NCBI GenBank assembly: GCA_019192545.1
Contig: JAHCMI010000009.1
Location: 62,001-126,000, forward strand
Direction of reading: 5' to 3'
DNA: 64,000 bases
Source: Rivularia sp. MS3
GTDB taxonomy: Bacteria; Cyanobacteriota; Cyanobacteriia; Cyanobacteriales; Nostocaceae
The position numbers and the translations under genes are program-made. Numbering within the stretch: position 1 is the stretch's first letter; the number at the start of each line of letters is the position of its first letter. A model generated the notes under the pieces. It was not told the DNA's origin. It did no database searches and was given only the letters and a program-made list of their open reading frames with translations. This document shows, one piece after another, positions 55,947-64,000 of this stretch.

Positions 55947-56144
55947 CTAGCAATGGTGAAACAATGTTTCTAAATAAACGCGGGCTGCTTGGCGATCGCT
56001 GTCCCCATTTTGAAGCAGGAACAAAGATAAAGCAGCAGTTAGTACTCGATCTTGATCCCAGTCTGGATGAGTTTCCAAATAATTCTTTAAAGATTCGTGA
56101 AGTGCTTCGGGAACTACTGCATATAGGCTTACTGTGGCGCTCAT
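55947..56144 (-). CDS. DUF2811 family protein
   Basis: Cyanobacterial protein of 65 residues recognised by its sequence: H-E-S-L-K-N-Y-L-E-T-H-P-D-W-D-Q-D-R followed by A-A-L-S-L-F-L-L-Q-N-G and D-S-D-R-Q-A-A-R-V-Y-L-E-T-L-F. An AGGAG ribosome binding site lies just before the ATG. The plus-strand frame across the same bases (55877-56146) is a shadow. Function unknown; the fold is probably a small ribbon-helix-like helical protein. Confidence 0.85.
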   Translation of the reverse strand: MSATVSLYAVVPEALHESLKNYLETHPDWDQDRVLTAALSLFLLQNGDSDRQAARVYLETLFHHC

Positions 56145-56620
56145 AATTCTTCTCCTGAAAATCGGGCTATTAAAGGCAAATACGGACGATCCTAGACCTT
56201 GACGCTAAACACAGTCGGAAATAAAGCTTACTTATGTCCGGCGTAAAGACATCAGCGAACTGCAATATTACATAAGTTTGTGGGTTGACGAAAAAATCTT
56301 GTCGCATCATTTTGCGCTAAAGAGGGGTAGGTTTGTCAATGATGCGAAATGTTACGAGGTCACGTATAAAAGTTTATTGTCTACGGAATAATAAGGGTTA
56401 GACAATGATTATTGTAACAATATTTTACAATAACTAAGTCCTTTTATTCTGAACTGTATCTAATTAAAATCCCCAGCTACATATTCTAAAGCCGATTTAA
56501 ACGTAGAATACTTGTGGAAAACTCTAATAATGCCTGTGGAAATCCTGTGGAATCAGTGAGGAAAATTTAAGGTAATGATAAGAATTACAAAAATACTATT
56601 TAAGGTTGACCGTTTTGCGA
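56145..56620. other. divergent promoter region
   Basis: About 475 bp between DUF2811 (minus) and the MFS gene (plus). No gene or strong hairpin seen. The MFS frame is open back to a TTG at 56606. Confidence 0.4.
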
Positions 56621-57886
56621 ATGAAATCCTTTCTCCGTAAGCATTTACCAACTATCGATACTCAGATTTGGATTTTAGCAATCGGTAGATTGTTAAGCGA
56701 AGTGGGTACGGGTTTTACTTTGTTTTATGCTCCCATTTTCTTCGTCAATCAAATTGGTTTGTCAGCAACTACTGTTGGTATAGGTTTAGCAAGTCATTCA
56801 ATCTCAGGGGTTGTTGGAAGGATTCTAGGAGGTTCTTTAACCGATTCTCAGTTGTGGGGCCGTCGCCGTACTTTATTGCTTTCAGCAGCAATTTCAGCGA
56901 TTGGCTCTTTAGTTTTAGCCGCAACTCACGATTTTGTCACTTTAGTTATCGGTAATTTAATAAATGGTTTAGGTATTGGTTTGTATTGGCCTGCGACTGA
57001 AGCTGTTGTCGCCGATTTAACCAATAACGAGAATCGCCGTGAAGCATTCGCTATCACAAGATTTGCAGACAATATTGGTTTGGGCTTAGGAATAGTTTTA
57101 GCAGGAGTTTTAGTCACAAGTACTGCGAATTATCGCTTGCTATTCATCCTTGATGGATTGTCGTTTATCGTATTTTTTGGGGTTATTTATATTGCAATTA
57201 AGCAAAATCGCGATGGTGCTAATGCCAATTCAAATCCAGTTGGGCAGCAATTTGCTTCTTGGATAGCAGCTTTAAAAGATAATCGTTTACTGATATTTGT
57301 TGTAGTAAATATTGTTTTTACTACCTACATCTCTCAATTACACAGCACTCTTCCACTTTATTTTAAGAATTTTGTTCCGGTTGATGAAGTACAAAAAGGA
57401 TTTGTTGAAACAACTATCAGCGCACTTTTTACCTGGCATCTGATAGTGGCGATAATCACGCAATTACCTGTTGCTCGGTTGATGAAACGTTTATCTCATT
57501 CTGTAGCCCTTAGTATTTCGGCTTGTTTATGGGCAATCGGTTTTATTTGTATTTGGGTAACATCTTTTTCGCTTTCTTATTCAATATTTTGGGCTGCACT
57601 CGCATTATGCTTGTTTGCTTTGGCTATCGTTTCTTATACTCCATCAGCCGCAGCTTTAGTCAGCGAAATTGCTCCAGTTGATAAGCGCGGTATTTATTTT
57701 TCAATCAATTCGCTTTGTTGGGCTGCTGGCTATTTTATTGGTCCTCCTTTAGGAGGTTGGGTGTTAGACCAATCTCAATTTGTTATCAATAATTTTTGGT
57801 TAAGCTTGTCTGCAAGTATTGTTTTTACAATTCTTGTTTTACGCTACTTACACCGTTCTCTTTCTAATCTAAGTAGCTCATCGTAA
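56621..57886 (+). CDS. MFS transporter
   Basis: Major facilitator superfamily protein of about 421 residues from the ATG at 56621. Twelve hydrophobic segments can be counted, with the loop 2-3 motif G-R-I-L-G-G-S-L-T-D and G-R-R-R-T typical of MFS motif A, and an A-D-N-I-G-L-G-L-G motif like antiporter motif C. It probably exports a drug-like or metabolic compound in exchange for protons; the substrate is unknown. It is monocistronic. Confidence 0.9.
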   Translation: MKSFLRKHLPTIDTQIWILAIGRLLSEVGTGFTLFYAPIFFVNQIGLSATTVGIGLASHSISGVVGRILGGSLTDSQLWGRRRTLLLSAAISAIGSLVLAATHDFVTLVIGNLINGLGIGLYWPATEAVVADLTNNENRREAFAITRFADNIGLGLGIVLAGVLVTSTANYRLLFILDGLSFIVFFGVIYIAIKQNRDGANANSNPVGQQFASWIAALKDNRLLIFVVVNIVFTTYISQLHSTLPLYFKNFVPVDEVQKGFVETTISALFTWHLIVAIITQLPVARLMKRLSHSVALSISACLWAIGFICIWVTSFSLSYSIFWAALALCLFALAIVSYTPSAAALVSEIAPVDKRGIYFSINSLCWAAGYFIGPPLGGWVLDQSQFVINNFWLSLSASIVFTILVLRYLHRSLSNLSSSS

Positions 57887-58455
57887 TATATTGAGGCTAT
57901 ATTTGCAGCCAGTTAAACCAAGTCTCAATCTAAAGGGCATGGATTATCACAATAATCCTATGGATTTTAAGTTTGTTGCATAATTAGATTTATTAATGCC
58001 CGTTTACTTAGTCTTTGATTTAGTTTATTAATTTGTTTTCATTTTTATTGAATTTATAACTAAAACTGAAAAATGCAAATTGATTTTATTTTTCTATTTT
58101 TGAATTAAAAGTTTTGTTTTTTCGATATTGGATTGATTATTAAAACATAATTTATGATACTATTATTATAATAGTAATCTGTAAGCAAATAAAAATTTTA
58201 CTAATATTTCTATTCTATGAATAGGTTATCATGAAAATCCACGCAAATAACCTTTGTTAAAAAAATTGACGCAAGAAAAATTGAGTATTCCTGATTTTAT
58301 TGGCAATGATGAAGCACAATAGGAGGATATTCAGCTTTGATAAAAGACAACGAAAATATAGCAATCCTTAATATGTCCTATTCGTGCATTATCATAAAAA
58401 GTTTTGAATCATTAATAAGTAATGACTCAAAACTAGCGAAAAGAATATATAAACA
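57887..58455. other. AT-rich intergenic region
   Basis: About 570 bp. An AGGAGG lies near 58320 before a 49-codon TTG frame that runs into the antisense of hisIE; its sequence is not protein-like, so I do not call it. No repeat family recognised. Confidence 0.35.
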
Positions 58456-59103
58456 TTACTTTCGTCTTTCTTGTAGCTTGCGATAAACAGATTTCAAATC
58501 CACACGATGATGAGCTAAAGCTACTAAAGTATGGTAAAGCAAATCCGCGACTTCACCAGCGATCGCGCTGGCATCATCATCTTTACAAGCCATAACCACC
58601 TCAGCAGATTCCTCACCAATTTTTTTCAAAATCTTATTATCACCACCTGCAAATAACTTACAGGTGTAAGAATCATCGGTAGGATTGTCGCGTCTGTCGG
58701 ATATTACGTCAAATAATTGTGACAAAGTATCCGCAGGAGGGGGAACCACCTTGCTATCGATTTGGTGAAAACAACTTCTTTCCCCAGTATGGCAGGCAAT
58801 GTCTCCTACTTGTTCGACTGCGATCAAAAGAGCATCGCTATCGCAGTCGTAACGGATACTGCGAACGTGTTGAATATGTCCGCTGGTGGCTCCCTTATGC
58901 CACAATTGCTGACGAGAACGGCTCCAAAACCAAGTTTCACCAGTATCTAAAGTCTTGGTTAAAGATTCTTTGTTCATCCACGCCATCATCAAAACTGTGC
59001 CATCTAAATAATCTTGAATTATAGCTGGCACCAAACCTCGTTCGTCGTAGCGAATTTGATCGACGGGAATAGAGTTTTGCGAATCTGTTACAGAAAAAAA
59101 CAT
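58456..59103 (-). CDS. hisIE: bifunctional phosphoribosyl-AMP cyclohydrolase / phosphoribosyl-ATP pyrophosphatase
   Basis: Catalyses the second and third steps of histidine biosynthesis. Length 215 residues. The cyclohydrolase half (~1-125) shows [14 protein letters not shown]-x-G-A-T-S-G and Y-D-C-D-S-D-A, with C-H-T-G-E-R-S-C-F as zinc-binding region. The pyrophosphatase half (~130-215) has [16 protein letters not shown] and the D-L-L-Y-H helix. The HisI-HisE fusion is usual in cyanobacteria. The gene stands alone, as his genes are scattered in this group. Confidence 0.95.
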   Translation of the reverse strand: MFFSVTDSQNSIPVDQIRYDERGLVPAIIQDYLDGTVLMMAWMNKESLTKTLDTGETWFWSRSRQQLWHKGATSGHIQHVRSIRYDCDSDALLIAVEQVGDIACHTGERSCFHQIDSKVVPPPADTLSQLFDVISDRRDNPTDDSYTCKLFAGGDNKILKKIGEESAEVVMACKDDDASAIAGEVADLLYHTLVALAHHRVDLKSVYRKLQERRK

Positions 59104-59512
59104 ACCAGCTAGATACCGCCCTTTACTAAGAATGATTCATAAATTCACGATATCATTCTCTATGGTGTATCTTTACGGGATGTTTTTACTCTATGCTTAC
59201 TAAATATCTTAAAGAACAACGTTTCTTTGCATAGCAGAGTGCATTCTCAATGCACTTAAAGCTACTCGATGAGCTTTAAGAGCTTCACCGTACCAATGGA
59301 TAGCCGAGTTGAAAGCTGCCCGACAAACATCTTGAACAGCCGACTAATAGCGATTGCGAATCTCAATACGGCAAATCCTGATTTGATTTACATAACATAT
59401 TGTTATTTTTTAGGGTACGCCCTTTTCAGCTAATTTACTAGGATATAAGTTTGAAGCAGTATTAGCCCCTATCTGAAGATAGACCATTATAATTAGACTC
59501 TAGGAGACAACC
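59104..59512. other. intergenic region between hisIE and hemL with a possible gene remnant
   Basis: On the minus strand 59209-59343 is a protein-like open segment (A-A-F-N-S-A-I-H-W-Y-G-E-A-L-K-A-H) ending at a TAA. Upstream it runs into an in-frame TAG at 59344-59346, beyond which R-I-E-I-R-N-R-Y continues in the same frame. No start codon is available. It looks like a degraded small gene. Confidence 0.35.
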
Positions 59513-60811
59513 TTGGTAAATACAACGATTAAAACTACCAAATCACAAGAAATCTTTTCAGCAGCTCAAAGCTTAATGCCGGGAGGAGTTAATTCTCCTG
59601 TTCGTGCTTTTAAATCTGTCGGCGGACAGCCCATTGTGTTTGACAGAGTGAAAGGAGCTTATGTTTGGGATGTAGATGATAATCAGTACATAGATTATGT
59701 TGGAACTTGGGGACCTGCAATTTGTGGTCATGCCAATCCCGAAGTTATCGCCGCACTGCATTCTGCTTTAGAAAAAGGCACTAGTTTCGGTGCCCCTTGT
59801 GCGTTAGAAAATGTTTTAGCAGAAATGGTTATCGATGCCGTTCCTAGTATTGAAATGGTAAGATTTGTTAATTCCGGAACGGAAGCCTGTATGGCTGTGT
59901 TGAGACTAATGCGAGCTTTTACCAAAAGAGATAAGATTATCAAATTTGAAGGCTGCTATCACGGACACGCCGATATGTTTTTGGTAAAAGCAGGTTCTGG
60001 AGTAGCGACTTTAGGTTTACCAGATTCTCCAGGGGTTCCTTCGTCTGTTACCAAAAATACTCTAACCGCACCCTTCAACGATTTAGAAGCCGTAAAAGTA
60101 CTATTTGAAGAGAATCGCGATCAAATAGCTGGTGTTATTTTAGAGCCAGTTGTAGGAAATGCTGGTTTTGTTTCTCCAGATGCTGGTTTTTTGGAAGGAT
60201 TGCGCGAAATAACTCACGAACACGGCGCATTATTAGTGTTTGATGAAGTAATGACTGGTTTCCGTATCTCTTACGGTGGCGCGCAAGAAAAGTTTGGCGT
60301 TACTCCTGACTTGACCACTTTAGGTAAAATAATCGGAGGAGGTTTACCAGTAGGAGCTTATGGTGGTCGCCGAGATATTATGTCTATGGTGGCACCCGCA
60401 GGGCCAATGTATCAGGCCGGAACTTTAAGTGGTAATCCTTTAGCAATGACTGCGGGAATCAAGACATTGGAATTGCTGCAAAAGCCAGGTACTTACGATT
60501 ACCTAGAACAAGTTACTAAAAAATTAGCTGATGGCTTGATAGAAGTTGCTCGCGAAACTGGTCATGCTGCTTGTGGAGGAAATATTAGCGGCATGTTTGG
60601 TATGTTCTTTACGAAGGGTCCGGTTCATAACTATGAGGACGCTAAAGCCTCCGATACAGCTAAGTTTGGGCGTTTTCATCGCGGAATGTTGGAACACGGT
60701 ATTTATTTAGCACCTTCCCAGTTTGAAGCTGGTTTTACTTCTATAGCTCACACAGAAGAAGATATTGAGCGAACCTTGCAGGCTGCACGAGAAGTTATGT
60801 CTAGCTTGTAG
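59513..60811 (+). CDS. hemL: glutamate-1-semialdehyde 2,1-aminomutase
   Basis: PLP enzyme that makes 5-aminolevulinate from glutamate-1-semialdehyde, the first committed tetrapyrrole precursor for chlorophyll, haem and bilins. Length 432 residues, matching the family. Diagnostic [12 protein letters not shown] near the N-terminus, N-S-G-T-E-A, and the PLP lysine K272 in [10 protein letters not shown]. The start is TTG at 59513, with AGGAG 8 bp upstream; no ATG or GTG is available before the conserved region. A strong hairpin follows the gene. Confidence 0.97.
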   Translation: MVNTTIKTTKSQEIFSAAQSLMPGGVNSPVRAFKSVGGQPIVFDRVKGAYVWDVDDNQYIDYVGTWGPAICGHANPEVIAALHSALEKGTSFGAPCALENVLAEMVIDAVPSIEMVRFVNSGTEACMAVLRLMRAFTKRDKIIKFEGCYHGHADMFLVKAGSGVATLGLPDSPGVPSSVTKNTLTAPFNDLEAVKVLFEENRDQIAGVILEPVVGNAGFVSPDAGFLEGLREITHEHGALLVFDEVMTGFRISYGGAQEKFGVTPDLTTLGKIIGGGLPVGAYGGRRDIMSMVAPAGPMYQAGTLSGNPLAMTAGIKTLELLQKPGTYDYLEQVTKKLADGLIEVARETGHAACGGNISGMFGMFFTKGPVHNYEDAKASDTAKFGRFHRGMLEHGIYLAPSQFEAGFTSIAHTEEDIERTLQAAREVMSSL

Positions 60812-60848
60812 AGGTAGTCGCAGCCTAATTAAAACTAAAATATTCAGC

Positions 60849-60876
60849 AATCCCGTCTAATTTCTTAGACGGGATT
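60849..60876 (+). terminator. hairpin terminator after hemL
   Basis: AATCCCGTCTAA, loop TTTC, TTAGACGGGATT: a 12-bp perfect stem 37 bp after the stop codon. It lies between convergent hemL and the metallothionein gene and could serve both. Confidence 0.65.
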
Positions 60877-60901
60877 AATCGCATTGAGAAATAATATCGC
60901 T

Positions 60902-61069
60902 TTACTCACTACAACCACAACCACTATGTCCGCAACCTGCTGTGGTTTGATGACCGTCAGCGCAGGCTTCCGAACAATAGTGCTTGCCATCTTTGTTAAT
61001 CGCGGTTCCTACTTCCACAATACACAAGCATTTATCACAAGCACACTTCATTAAATCTACAGCAGGCAT
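60902..61069 (-). CDS. SmtA-type metallothionein
   Basis: Small cysteine-rich protein of 55 residues, too short for usual gene lists but clear from its sequence. It has K-C-A-C-D-K-C-L-C-I-V near the N-terminus, H-Y-C-S-E-A-C-A-D-G-H in the middle and G-C-G-H-S-G-C-G-C-S at the end: nine cysteines and four histidines in the arrangement of cyanobacterial SmtA/BmtA zinc metallothioneins. It binds a zinc cluster and buffers Zn/Cd in the cytosol. GGAG lies 12 bp before the ATG. An SmtB-like operator is 47 bp upstream; no smtB repressor gene is next to it. Confidence 0.9.
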   Translation of the reverse strand: MPAVDLMKCACDKCLCIVEVGTAINKDGKHYCSEACADGHQTTAGCGHSGCGCSE

Positions 61070-61115
61070 AATTTTTAATCTCCAAATAAATAATTTTCAA
61101 AAACAATTGAATATC

Positions 61116-61129
61116 TGAACGGATATTCA
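61116..61129. promoter_or_regulatory. SmtB/ArsR-type operator candidate
   Basis: TGAACGGATATTCA is a 6-2-6 imperfect inverted repeat that closely resembles the SmtB recognition sequence of Synechococcus (TGAACA-GT-TATTCA). It sits 47-60 bp upstream of the metallothionein start, where a zinc-responsive repressor would act. Confidence 0.65.
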
Positions 61130-61712
61130 TATACATATTACCATATATAGCAATCCGTTTGAATTTTTGAAAATAGGTAGGATGCGTTGTAGAGCGAACG
61201 CACCATAGTATAAGGTTTTTGGAGCGTTAGACTCCGTCGTAAACACCTACAACTACTTCATTTCTTATCTCCTATCGGACAGGTTGCGCTAACAATAGTC
61301 AAACTGGATTCCTATATTTGTAGGACTTACGCGATTGTCTGGTGGATTGATTGGTGCGTGACACAATAAGTTGATGTATTTTTCGGTTAACTATCCGGTA
61401 AATAGTGAGTCGAATTATAAATTAGGCAAACACAACGATAAATTTATAGTTTTGAATCCTTAGACTTTCTAAAGCCCTCAACAAAACTGTGGCTTTACCT
61501 AAATTTTGATTAAATATTATTATTAAGCACAAATTCAAACATGAAGAAAAGTCCGTATTATCACTATAGACTATAGAAATATTGCTTAAACTTTAGAAAC
61601 TCTTCAAAACTAATCCAGCAATTTGCACCTAGCATTCTATAATTCATACTCCAATAATAGAAATAGAGTAATTGCTCCCCGTTATTATTTTTTTGTAGCG
61701 AGTTGACAGTGC
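61130..61712. repeat. intergenic region with dispersed repeats
   Basis: A GGACTTACGCGATTGTC segment (about 61322) followed by TTGGTGCGTGACAC (about 61350) is shared with 34316-34362. Near 61180-61290 are degenerate GTAGGATGCGTTGTAGAGCG-type spacer repeats. No gene seen. Confidence 0.45.
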
Positions 61713-63329
61713 ATGAGCTACTGCTTAAATCCGAACTGTCCCAACCCAGAAAACTTGCCTTTTAGTGAGCGATGTCAATCTTGTGGGGCGCGAATATTGT
61801 TGCGCGAACGTTACCGGGTTACTAAATCCCTTGGTCAAGGTGGCTTTGGAGCGACCTTTCTCGCACAAGATGAAGCTTTGCCGGGGGAACCAAGTTGTGT
61901 AATTAAGCAACTACGTCCTTCGGGAACTGCACCCCATGTTTTGCAGATGGCACGGGAATTATTTGAGCGAGAAGCCGTAACCCTGGGTAGGATTGGGAAT
62001 CATCCCCAAGTTCCACGTCTATTAGATTATTTTGAAGACCGCGAACATTTTTATTTAATACAAGAATACGTTCATGGTTCGACTATACAGCAGGAGGTAA
62101 AACACAGCGGAGTTTTAACTGAGGCAGGAGTCAAGCAGTTTTTGAGCGAAATTTTGCCATTACTGCAATATATTCATTCTCAGAAAGTGATTCACCGCGA
62201 TATTAAGCCCGCAAATTTGATTCGTCGTGCCCAAGATGCCAGATTGGTACTAATCGATTTTGGTGCTGTAAAAAATCAAGTTAATCAAACAGCAGCAATG
62301 CAGTCAGGGCAAACAGCGCTAACTGCTTATGCTATAGGTACTCCTGGTTTTGCACCTCCGGAACAAATGGCAATGCGTCCGGTTTACGGAAGTGATATTT
62401 ATGCCCTAGGAATTACATGTATATATTTACTTACTGGTAAATCTCCCAAGGATTTAGAATACAATCCGGCAACTGGTGAAGTAATGTGGCAACAAATGGT
62501 ACATGCTAGCGATCATTTCGCGCAGGTACTGGCAAAAATGATGGATGTGTCGATTCACAACCGGTATCAGTCGGCGGATGAAGTACTTAGAGCTTTGGAG
62601 ATGGAACCTTACTTAGATAGTTTGGCTTCCGGTTTAGCAGCTCCATCAAATATTGGTGGTAATCCTAAGACTTCGACAGGTGTTGTTGATGGTACTGCTG
62701 CAACCAACAATTCTTCTACTAGTTTTTCTAGTGCTGGAGTAGCTCAAGTAGCAGCAGCTATTCGAGCCAGAAAAGCTAAGGCTGCTTCGAGTACTGCTGT
62801 ACGAACTCGAAAAACTAATAATCGCGTCTTTACACCAAAAACAGCAAATTCCGCATCGAATTCAAGAAAATCTTATTCTCAAAAATCAAAAGCACAGCGT
62901 CGTTTAAATTCGGAAAGTTTATTAACAGCTTATTTAAAAGGAAGACGTGATTTTGCTTTGCATAATCTAAGCTTACTAAATTTACAAGGCTCCGATTTAT
63001 CAGAAACAAATTTTCATTCTTCTAAGCTTGAAAAAATTAACCTCCAAAATGCCAATCTCTATAATAGTGACTTCGGACGAGCTAATTTAAATAAAGCTAA
63101 TTTAAGAGACGCTAATTTAAGTAAAGCTTACTTCAACCATGCGGACTTAGAATTAGCAGACCTTCGAGGTGCCGACCTCAGCTATGCTCATCTAAGTAAT
63201 GCTAATCTTCGTGGAGCCAATTTGTGTGGAGCTAATTTAACGGGAGCAAAAATAACTCCCGAACAGTTAGCTTTAGCTAAAACAAATTGGATGACTGTAA
63301 GACCTAATGGAAGAAGAGGATTATTATGA
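61713..63329 (+). CDS. Ser/Thr protein kinase with N-terminal zinc ribbon and C-terminal pentapeptide repeats
   Basis: Protein of 538 residues. Residues 1-25 hold a CxxxxC...CxxC zinc ribbon (M-S-Y-C-L-N-P-N-C and C-Q-S-C-G). The Hanks-type kinase domain (~33-295) has G-Q-G-G-F-G-A-T-F, the lysine of C-V-I-K-Q-L, H-R-D163-I-K-P-A-N-L, D182-F-G, and G-T-P-G-F-A-P-P-E-Q. A basic linker (~300-405) leads to pentapeptide repeats (~415-520: A-N-L-N-K, A-N-L-R-D, A-D-L-R-G) that form a right-handed quadrilateral helix. This architecture is typical of cyanobacterial signalling kinases; targets are unknown. The ATG at 61713 opens the zinc ribbon, fixing the start. Confidence 0.92.
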   Translation: MSYCLNPNCPNPENLPFSERCQSCGARILLRERYRVTKSLGQGGFGATFLAQDEALPGEPSCVIKQLRPSGTAPHVLQMARELFEREAVTLGRIGNHPQVPRLLDYFEDREHFYLIQEYVHGSTIQQEVKHSGVLTEAGVKQFLSEILPLLQYIHSQKVIHRDIKPANLIRRAQDARLVLIDFGAVKNQVNQTAAMQSGQTALTAYAIGTPGFAPPEQMAMRPVYGSDIYALGITCIYLLTGKSPKDLEYNPATGEVMWQQMVHASDHFAQVLAKMMDVSIHNRYQSADEVLRALEMEPYLDSLASGLAAPSNIGGNPKTSTGVVDGTAATNNSSTSFSSAGVAQVAAAIRARKAKAASSTAVRTRKTNNRVFTPKTANSASNSRKSYSQKSKAQRRLNSESLLTAYLKGRRDFALHNLSLLNLQGSDLSETNFHSSKLEKINLQNANLYNSDFGRANLNKANLRDANLSKAYFNHADLELADLRGADLSYAHLSNANLRGANLCGANLTGAKITPEQLALAKTNWMTVRPNGRRGLL

Positions 63330-64000
63330 TTTAAAATCGTTAAAATCAAGCAATAAATCATTTTATTTCAATTAAAATCATTCTAAGTTGTGAAATATTT
63401 CACGAATACCATTTCTTTACAAAGATGCCCCGAATTCAGCCCACGTAGGTGGGCTTCGTTTGAGTAGCCCTACTCTTTCAAAGTGAGGGCGATTAGCGCA
63501 GCCTCATACAGAATTGGTATAGCAATAAATTATGCGTAACTTATTCAGCTAACCGAAAACTAAAAAAACAACCCTGCAAACTGGTTGTTTCAAAAATTAG
63601 TTATTCAGCTTTTATTATATATATCATGCTGATTTACCAATGAATTTTATAATACAAAATATGGCGTTGCTGGATTGACAGGCGGAATATATATTTCTCT
63701 CTCATAGTATGCTCTTTAAATCTTTTAATTTTAGATAAATTTTAATTATCTTTTCCAAGCTTAGGAGTTAAGAAACTACTCATACTTTTAATCAGCAACG
63801 CCTAAAATATTTTGCGAACATTTTTTTAGTTCGGATTCCTCTACAATGATTTCTTTGGTTTTCAAAGTTATTGTAGAGGAATTTTTATGCATGAGGAATT
63901 TAAAAGTATTTATTTAATTGAGTATTCTATACTTAAATTCTTGTGAATTTTTACCTTAATAAATAGCTTGTGCAGATTCATTTAATCGCTTATTGATATT
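63330..64000. repeat. 3' intergenic region with hairpins
   Basis: AGCCCAC-GTAG-GTGGGCT at 63438-63455 is a member of the repeat seen at 4667-4714. ATTCCTCTACAAT (63835-63847) and ATTGTAGAGGAAT (63870-63882) form a perfect 13-bp stem followed by TTTTT, an intrinsic-terminator-like structure with no gene ending before it; it may be a leader attenuator or terminator for something transcribed from about 63600. No gene is supported to the window end. Confidence 0.45.

Noticed and set aside
55877-56146. 89-codon plus-strand frame
   Set aside because: The opposite strand encodes a clear DUF2811 protein with a ribosome binding site; this frame is its shadow.
58337-58486. 49-codon TTG frame preceded by AGGAGG near 58320
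   Set aside because: Despite the good ribosome binding site, the sequence is not protein-like and its end is antisense to hisIE.
1-64000. Search for tRNA, rRNA, CRISPR arrays and riboswitches
   Set aside because: No T-loop/anticodon arrangement, rRNA core sequence, regularly spaced direct repeats or known riboswitch core was recognised by eye; a covariance-model scan would be decisive.

Overview
The window comes from a filamentous, heterocyst-forming-type cyanobacterium (Nostocales, Rivularia/Calothrix/Nostoc-like). This rests on more than a dozen GCGATCGC (HIP1) octamers, cyanobacterial families (a CPP1-like J-domain protein, a DUF2811 protein, a SmtA-type metallothionein, a Zn-ribbon/kinase/pentapeptide fusion), heptameric tandem repeats, and AT-rich intergenic DNA full of hairpin repeats. 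No rRNA, tRNA or CRISPR array was recognised.

Layout. 0-11.8 kb is a mixed housekeeping/accessory stretch: KTSC protein, HExxH protein, aldo/keto reductase, HEAT-like protein, Rpn/DUF2887-type nuclease-like protein, aminoglycoside-phosphotransferase-fold protein, a gene broken by in-frame stops, a Tat-signal SDR, an FAD monooxygenase and an ABC-2 type transporter pair. 12.5-38.8 kb is an island of large secreted proteins without N-terminal signal peptides and with C-terminal calcium-binding/secretion modules. It holds two Calx-beta/RTX-type proteins, a GDPD nested in a phytase-like propeller, a tandem two-domain alkaline-phosphatase-fold protein, two canonical alkaline phosphatases, a beta-lactamase-fold hydrolase with RTX repeats, an SGNH esterase and a CAP-domain protein. 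One IS4-type insertion sequence lies inside the island. 39.7-45.5 kb encodes a type I secretion system: parvulin-type PPIase, ABC exporter with an N-terminal cNMP-binding domain and inactive C39 domain, and HlyD adaptor. It is followed by another likely substrate (VWA/Calx-beta/DUF4114). 48.6-63.3 kb returns to ordinary genes: NYN-LOTUS protein, 4-hydroxyphenylpyruvate dioxygenase, HAD hydrolase, CPP1-like protein, OmpR-type response regulator, DUF2811, MFS transporter, hisIE, hemL, a small metallothionein gene, and a Ser/Thr kinase.

How the parts fit. Four island genes (GDPD, tandem AP-fold protein, both canonical phosphatases) have arrays of 8-bp TTAAC-like repeats spaced by 3 bp (11-bp period) upstream, the form of a cyanobacterial PHO box. 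I infer a phosphate-starvation exoenzyme island, with enzymes exported through a type I system such as the one encoded next to it. The enzymes share two exchangeable C-terminal modules: an RTX-like module of about 170-200 residues and DUF4114. Sequence similarity shows module swapping, a tandem duplication and a gene-conversion tract. The most unusual protein is the tandem AP-fold protein: both halves carry the same replacements of the metal-binding histidines.

Other points of interest are a probable shared operator of 21-bp-spaced direct repeats upstream of two oxidoreductase genes, a two-hairpin repeat family with compensatory changes, a MITE-like element in two copies, and a metallothionein gene with an SmtB-like operator but no adjacent smtB. 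All assignments come from reading the sequence; no database search was run.
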